Source: 13-2-20CM-68-14 sp046723355 (lineage in GTDB: Bacteria > Actinomycetota > Thermoleophilia > Gaiellales > Gaiellaceae). Taken from it: 7,497 nucleotides of DNA. Made by a program: the position numbers and the translations under genes. The notes beneath the pieces were generated by a model. It did not search any database. It was not told the DNA's origin and worked only from the letters and a program-made list of their open reading frames with translations. The stretch is taken from positions 1 to 7,497 of the forward strand of contig JBKOUJ010000109.1 of NCBI GenBank assembly GCA_046723355.1, written 5' to 3'. Each line of letters starts with the position of its first letter. Within the stretch, counting starts at the first letter, position 1. Of the stretch, positions 5,070 to 7,497 are shown piece by piece.

Positions 5070-6150
5070 GCAGCGGCTGGAGGCCGCGTTCCAGGGCCTT
5101 CCGAAGCCGACGCGCGAGGCCTCGGCGCGGGCGCGCGCGGGAGCGCTTGCCGTGCTCGCGCCCGAGCGCACGCGCTCGCGCGTGGAGCTGGCGATCGCCG
5201 TCGCGGCGGTTGCCTTCGCTCTCGGTGCCGGAGCCGCGGCGCTGGCCGCGACCGGGAACCTCCACGTCAAACTGGGCTCGCCGGCCGAGCGCGAGCGGCC
5301 GATTCCGGCGCGCCTTTCCGTCCCAAGGGGCACGCACGGAATCGCGGTCGTCGCAGGCGGCAGGCTGTGGCTCGCGACGACGAATGGCCTGCGGATCGAG
5401 GGGCTACCCGTCTCCGCCGCGGAATTGTCGCCGCGCGCGCTTTACGCCGTCGTCGGGATCGGATCTTCGCTCGTCGCGCTTGCTCCGGGCGGCCGCCGAG
5501 CCTGGGTTCACCCGACCAGTGGGCGGGTCCTGGGCGCCGCTTGGTCGCCGGACGGTCTCAAGATCGCCTACCTGGTCGCGCATCCCGGCGGCGACGAGCT
5601 CCGCATGATCGAAGGCGACGGCTCCCCCGATCGCTTGCTGGCGCGCGGCGCTCGGCCGGTCAGGCCTTCCTGGCGGACGGATTCGCTTGCTGTGGCGTAC
5701 GTCGACGGCCGAGGGCGAGCCGCGTCCTTCGACCTTCGCACGGGCTCCACTCGCACCTTCGACACCCGGCGATGCGGCGGCAGCGCGCGCGAAGTGGTCT
5801 ATGCCCGGACGGCGCCGGCGCTCGCCGTCTACTCCGCGCGCAGCGTGGCCGTCGTCGAACGGTGGAGTCGGCCGCCGCGATGCATACCGGTCGACCCGTC
5901 CGCGAGTCGGATCGTAGGTGGCTGGCTCGCGCGCGCGCAGCTCGTCACCGGTGGGCTCTTCGGGCGACTGCGAGTGAGCGGCTTCGCGGTCGGCCCGGGC
6001 GGTTCGTCGGTCGCGGTTGCGGTGCCGCGGCGCTCCGGCGGGCTCGCGATCGGGATCGTTCGGGAGCCGCGGACCGGCGGGACGCCGCAGCCGAGTTGGC
6101 TCGCACGGCTGAGAGCGCGCCCCACGGGCGTCTCGATCAGTTGGCGCTGA
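5053..6150 (+). CDS. Single-pass membrane propeller protein, probable anti-sigma factor
   Basis: A 365-residue protein with three parts: a short charged cytoplasmic N-terminus (1-45, LEQRLEAAFQGLPKP...); one membrane helix (about 46-66, LAIAVAAVAFALGAGAAALAA); and a long external domain with TolB/WD40-like propeller strands such as AWSPDGLKIAY (163-173) and PSWRTDSLAVAY (205-216). The ATG follows GAGGTGA (5043-5049), and its first 17 bases lie inside the sigma gene. Position and topology suggest an anti-sigma factor that holds the sigma at the membrane and releases it on an envelope signal. However, no HxxxCxxC zinc anti-sigma motif is present, and the ~45-residue N-terminus is short for a sigma-binding domain. 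The only two cysteines (C241, C277) are both external and might form a disulfide. Alternatively it may simply be a regulated envelope protein. Membrane topology is fairly sure; the anti-sigma role is inference. Confidence 0.72.
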   Translation: MSAELEQRLEAAFQGLPKPTREASARARAGALAVLAPERTRSRVELAIAVAAVAFALGAGAAALAATGNLHVKLGSPAERERPIPARLSVPRGTHGIAVVAGGRLWLATTNGLRIEGLPVSAAELSPRALYAVVGIGSSLVALAPGGRRAWVHPTSGRVLGAAWSPDGLKIAYLVAHPGGDELRMIEGDGSPDRLLARGARPVRPSWRTDSLAVAYVDGRGRAASFDLRTGSTRTFDTRRCGGSAREVVYARTAPALAVYSARSVAVVERWSRPPRCIPVDPSASRIVGGWLARAQLVTGGLFGRLRVSGFAVGPGGSSVAVAVPRRSGGLAIGIVREPRTGGTPQPSWLARLRARPTGVSISWR

Positions 6151-6162
6151 ATCGGCACGAAG

Positions 6163-6175
6163 ACGTGAAACACGT
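6163..6175. repeat. Inverted repeat ACGTG-AAA-CACGT upstream of comEA
   Basis: A perfect 5-base inverted repeat with a 3-base spacer lies in the short gap between the propeller gene and comEA. It overlaps ACACGTGT (6170-6177), itself a palindrome. It could be an operator for internal control of the competence genes. No convincing -35/-10 pair was found beside it. Confidence 0.35.
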
Positions 6176-6203
6176 GTGACAGTTGCACCGGCACGCTGGC
6201 CGC

Positions 6204-6791
6204 GTGCCCGAGTTGCCGTTCGATCTCTCGCGCCGACGCCTGCTGATCGCCGCGGGGTGTCTCGCGCTGCTGCTCTTCCTCGGCAGCAAGCTATTGGCGC
6301 GACCCCAGCCGAGTGCAGGCCTGGCGCCTCCCGTTGTGCCGCCGACCGAGACCGCGGCGGCTCCGACCGTTGTGGTCGTCGACGTGGTCGGCGCTGTTCG
6401 CCGTCCCGGCCTGTACCGGCTCGAGCAGGGAGCGCGGATTGCCGATGCCGTGTCCCGCGCCGGGGGTGCCACGGCGATGGCCGACCTGGCACTCATCAAC
6501 CTCGCCGCGCCGCTCGCCGACGGTGAGCAGGTCGTCGTCCCGAAGCGTGGGGCCGCCGCTCCCTCGGCCGTCGGCGGGTCGCCCGGCGTCCCCGCGAGCG
6601 GCCCCGTTCACCTCAGCACCGCGACGCTCGAACAACTCGATTCGCTACCCGGGATCGGGCCGGTCACGGCCCAGAAGATCCTCGACTATCGCCAGAAGCA
6701 CGGCGCATTCACGTCCGTGGACGAACTCGATGCCGTTCCCGGAATCGGCCCGGCACGGCTCGACCAGCTCAAAGACCTGGTGGCGCCTTGA
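6204..6791 (+). CDS. comEA: Competence protein ComEA, membrane DNA receptor
   Basis: ComEA binds incoming double-stranded DNA outside the membrane and delivers it to the ComEC channel during transformation. From the GTG at 6204 the protein has 195 residues: a charged start; a membrane anchor (about 13-32, LLIAAGCLALLLFLGSKLLA); a Pro/Ala linker; an SLBB domain (about 56-114, VVVVDVVGAVRRPGLY ... LADGEQVVVPK); a second linker; and a C-terminal double helix-hairpin-helix domain (about 134-195) with the DNA-contacting turns LPGIGP and VPGIGP. The start is uncertain: an in-frame TGA at 6177-6179 limits extension, leaving TTG 6183 (202 residues) or GTG 6204, neither with a clear ribosome site. I favour GTG because it gives the more usual short N-terminus. 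It lies 53 bases after the propeller gene and overlaps comEC by TTGA. The order comEA-comEC is the classic DNA-uptake operon. Confidence 0.93.
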   Translation: MPELPFDLSRRRLLIAAGCLALLLFLGSKLLARPQPSAGLAPPVVPPTETAAAPTVVVVDVVGAVRRPGLYRLEQGARIADAVSRAGGATAMADLALINLAAPLADGEQVVVPKRGAAAPSAVGGSPGVPASGPVHLSTATLEQLDSLPGIGPVTAQKILDYRQKHGAFTSVDELDAVPGIGPARLDQLKDLVAP

Positions 6792-7497
6792 TCCCGGTAG
6801 CGCTCCGTTCGCCACCGCATTCGTTGCTCGCAATGCTCTGCGTCGGGATCGCCTTCGCGAATCTGATGAGGCTTCCGGCGCTCGCCGCGCTCGCCCTTGC
6901 GGTGGCCGTCGCGCTCGCGGCGACGCCCGGTCGGGTCCTCACCGCTGCCGCCTGCATCCTCGCGATCCTCGGCTGGTGGTGGGGCAGCGCGAGGCTCGAT
7001 CGGCTCGACCACAGCGTCTTGCGGCCGCAGGTCGGTCGCGCCGAGCCGGCCCTCGTTGTCGTCACGGCCGCGCCGCGTCGAGGGCGTTTTGACGTCAAGA
7101 TGCCCGTTCGCGTCCGACGCTTCGGTTCGCTCCTCCTCGATGAGCCGGCGCAGCTCGAGCTTCCGCTCGGGCGGGCGCCGCCGCGCGGCGCCATCCTCGA
7201 GGTGCGCGCGGAAGCGAAGCTCCCTCGCGGCCCGAGCCACGGCTTCGACGAACGAACCTGGCTGCGACGGCGCGGGATTCACGTTGTCCTCGCCGGCGAC
7301 AGCTGGCGCGTGCTCGGACATCGTCGCGGGCTCGGCGGCTTCGGCGACCGCGTAAGCCGCTGGCTCGCGCGCGCCGTCGGAGAAGGCTTGCGCGGCGAGC
7401 GCCGCGGAGTTCTGCTCGGCGTCGTGCTCGGCGACGAGGAGGGCCTCAGCGAACGCCTGCGCACCGACTTCCGAGCCTCGGGGCTTTATCACCTACT
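6788..7497 (+). CDS. comEC: Competence protein ComEC, DNA-uptake channel (3'-truncated)
   Basis: ComEC forms the inner-membrane channel that imports single-stranded DNA. Only the first 236 codons are present and the frame is open to the window edge. After TTG 6788 come two or three hydrophobic segments (about 12-66, including LLAMLCVGIAFANL, ALAALALAVAVALAA and ILAILGWWWG). Next is the soluble DUF4131/OB-like domain, ending with GFDERTWLRRRGI (152-164), a hallmark of ComEC. Then comes the beginning of the Competence domain (RRGVLLGVVLGDEEGL ... DFRASGLYHL), just before the usual AVSGQN segment. GGTGG at 6779-6783 lies 4 bases before the TTG, which overlaps the comEA stop as TTGA, indicating coupled translation. 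The catalytic metallo-beta-lactamase-like C-terminus found in many ComECs cannot be judged because it lies beyond the window. Confidence 0.92.
   Translation, partial: MIPVALRSPPHSLLAMLCVGIAFANLMRLPALAALALAVAVALAATPGRVLTAAACILAILGWWWGSARLDRLDHSVLRPQVGRAEPALVVVTAAPRRGRFDVKMPVRVRRFGSLLLDEPAQLELPLGRAPPRGAILEVRAEAKLPRGPSHGFDERTWLRRRGIHVVLAGDSWRVLGHRRGLGGFGDRVSRWLARAVGEGLRGERRGVLLGVVLGDEEGLSERLRTDFRASGLYHL

Noticed and set aside
4359..5333. Minus-strand frame opposite the sigma gene and the start of the propeller gene
   Set aside because: Composition is that of an antisense shadow, and the plus strand has sigma regions 2 and 4 with a coupled downstream start.
5404..6492. Minus-strand 362-codon frame opposite the propeller gene and comEA
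   Set aside because: It is dominated by Arg/Pro/Ala with no motif and lies opposite two supported genes.

Overview
The window is a GC-rich (roughly two-thirds G+C by eye), tightly packed chromosomal segment, almost certainly from a metagenomic or single-cell assembly, because its left edge is Illumina/Nextera transposase adapter and not genome. A coenzyme F420 gene, the actinobacterial-style linkage of leuS with comEA-comEC, strong GC codon bias and GTG/TTG starts point to a high-GC actinobacterium. The short-N-terminus membrane proteins and propeller protein recall the Thermoleophilia (Gaiellales/Solirubrobacterales type). That placement is inference.

Layout. Bases 7-40 are adapter. Bases 42-1121 (+) are the 5'-truncated CofH half of the F420 pathway (FO synthase, radical SAM). 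It meets a small cupin gene (-) tail to tail, and the two stop codons share one CTAG. The cupin and leuS are divergent, with overlapping candidate promoters between them. Bases 1571-1672 look like a transcription attenuator for leuS: an apparently leaderless leader peptide MEQLLV with two consecutive Leu codons, a segment that can choose between two pairing partners, and an intrinsic terminator 15 bases before the leuS start. leuS (811 residues) is complete. A 424-base interval without a credible gene follows. It contains several strong hairpins, an 18-base perfect palindrome and a tandem 10-mer repeat.

From 4539 onward four genes lie on the + strand, tightly spaced: an ECF-type sigma factor; a single-pass membrane protein with an external propeller-like domain, overlapping the sigma gene and probably its anti-sigma partner; ComEA (membrane anchor, SLBB, helix-hairpin-helix DNA binding); and the start of ComEC, the DNA-uptake channel, which runs off the right edge. 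The arrangement suggests an envelope-sensing sigma/anti-sigma pair inserted directly upstream of, and possibly co-transcribed with, the DNA-uptake genes.

The most interesting items are the leuS attenuator candidate and the sigma/propeller/competence cluster. No CRISPR array, transposon gene, tRNA or rRNA was seen.
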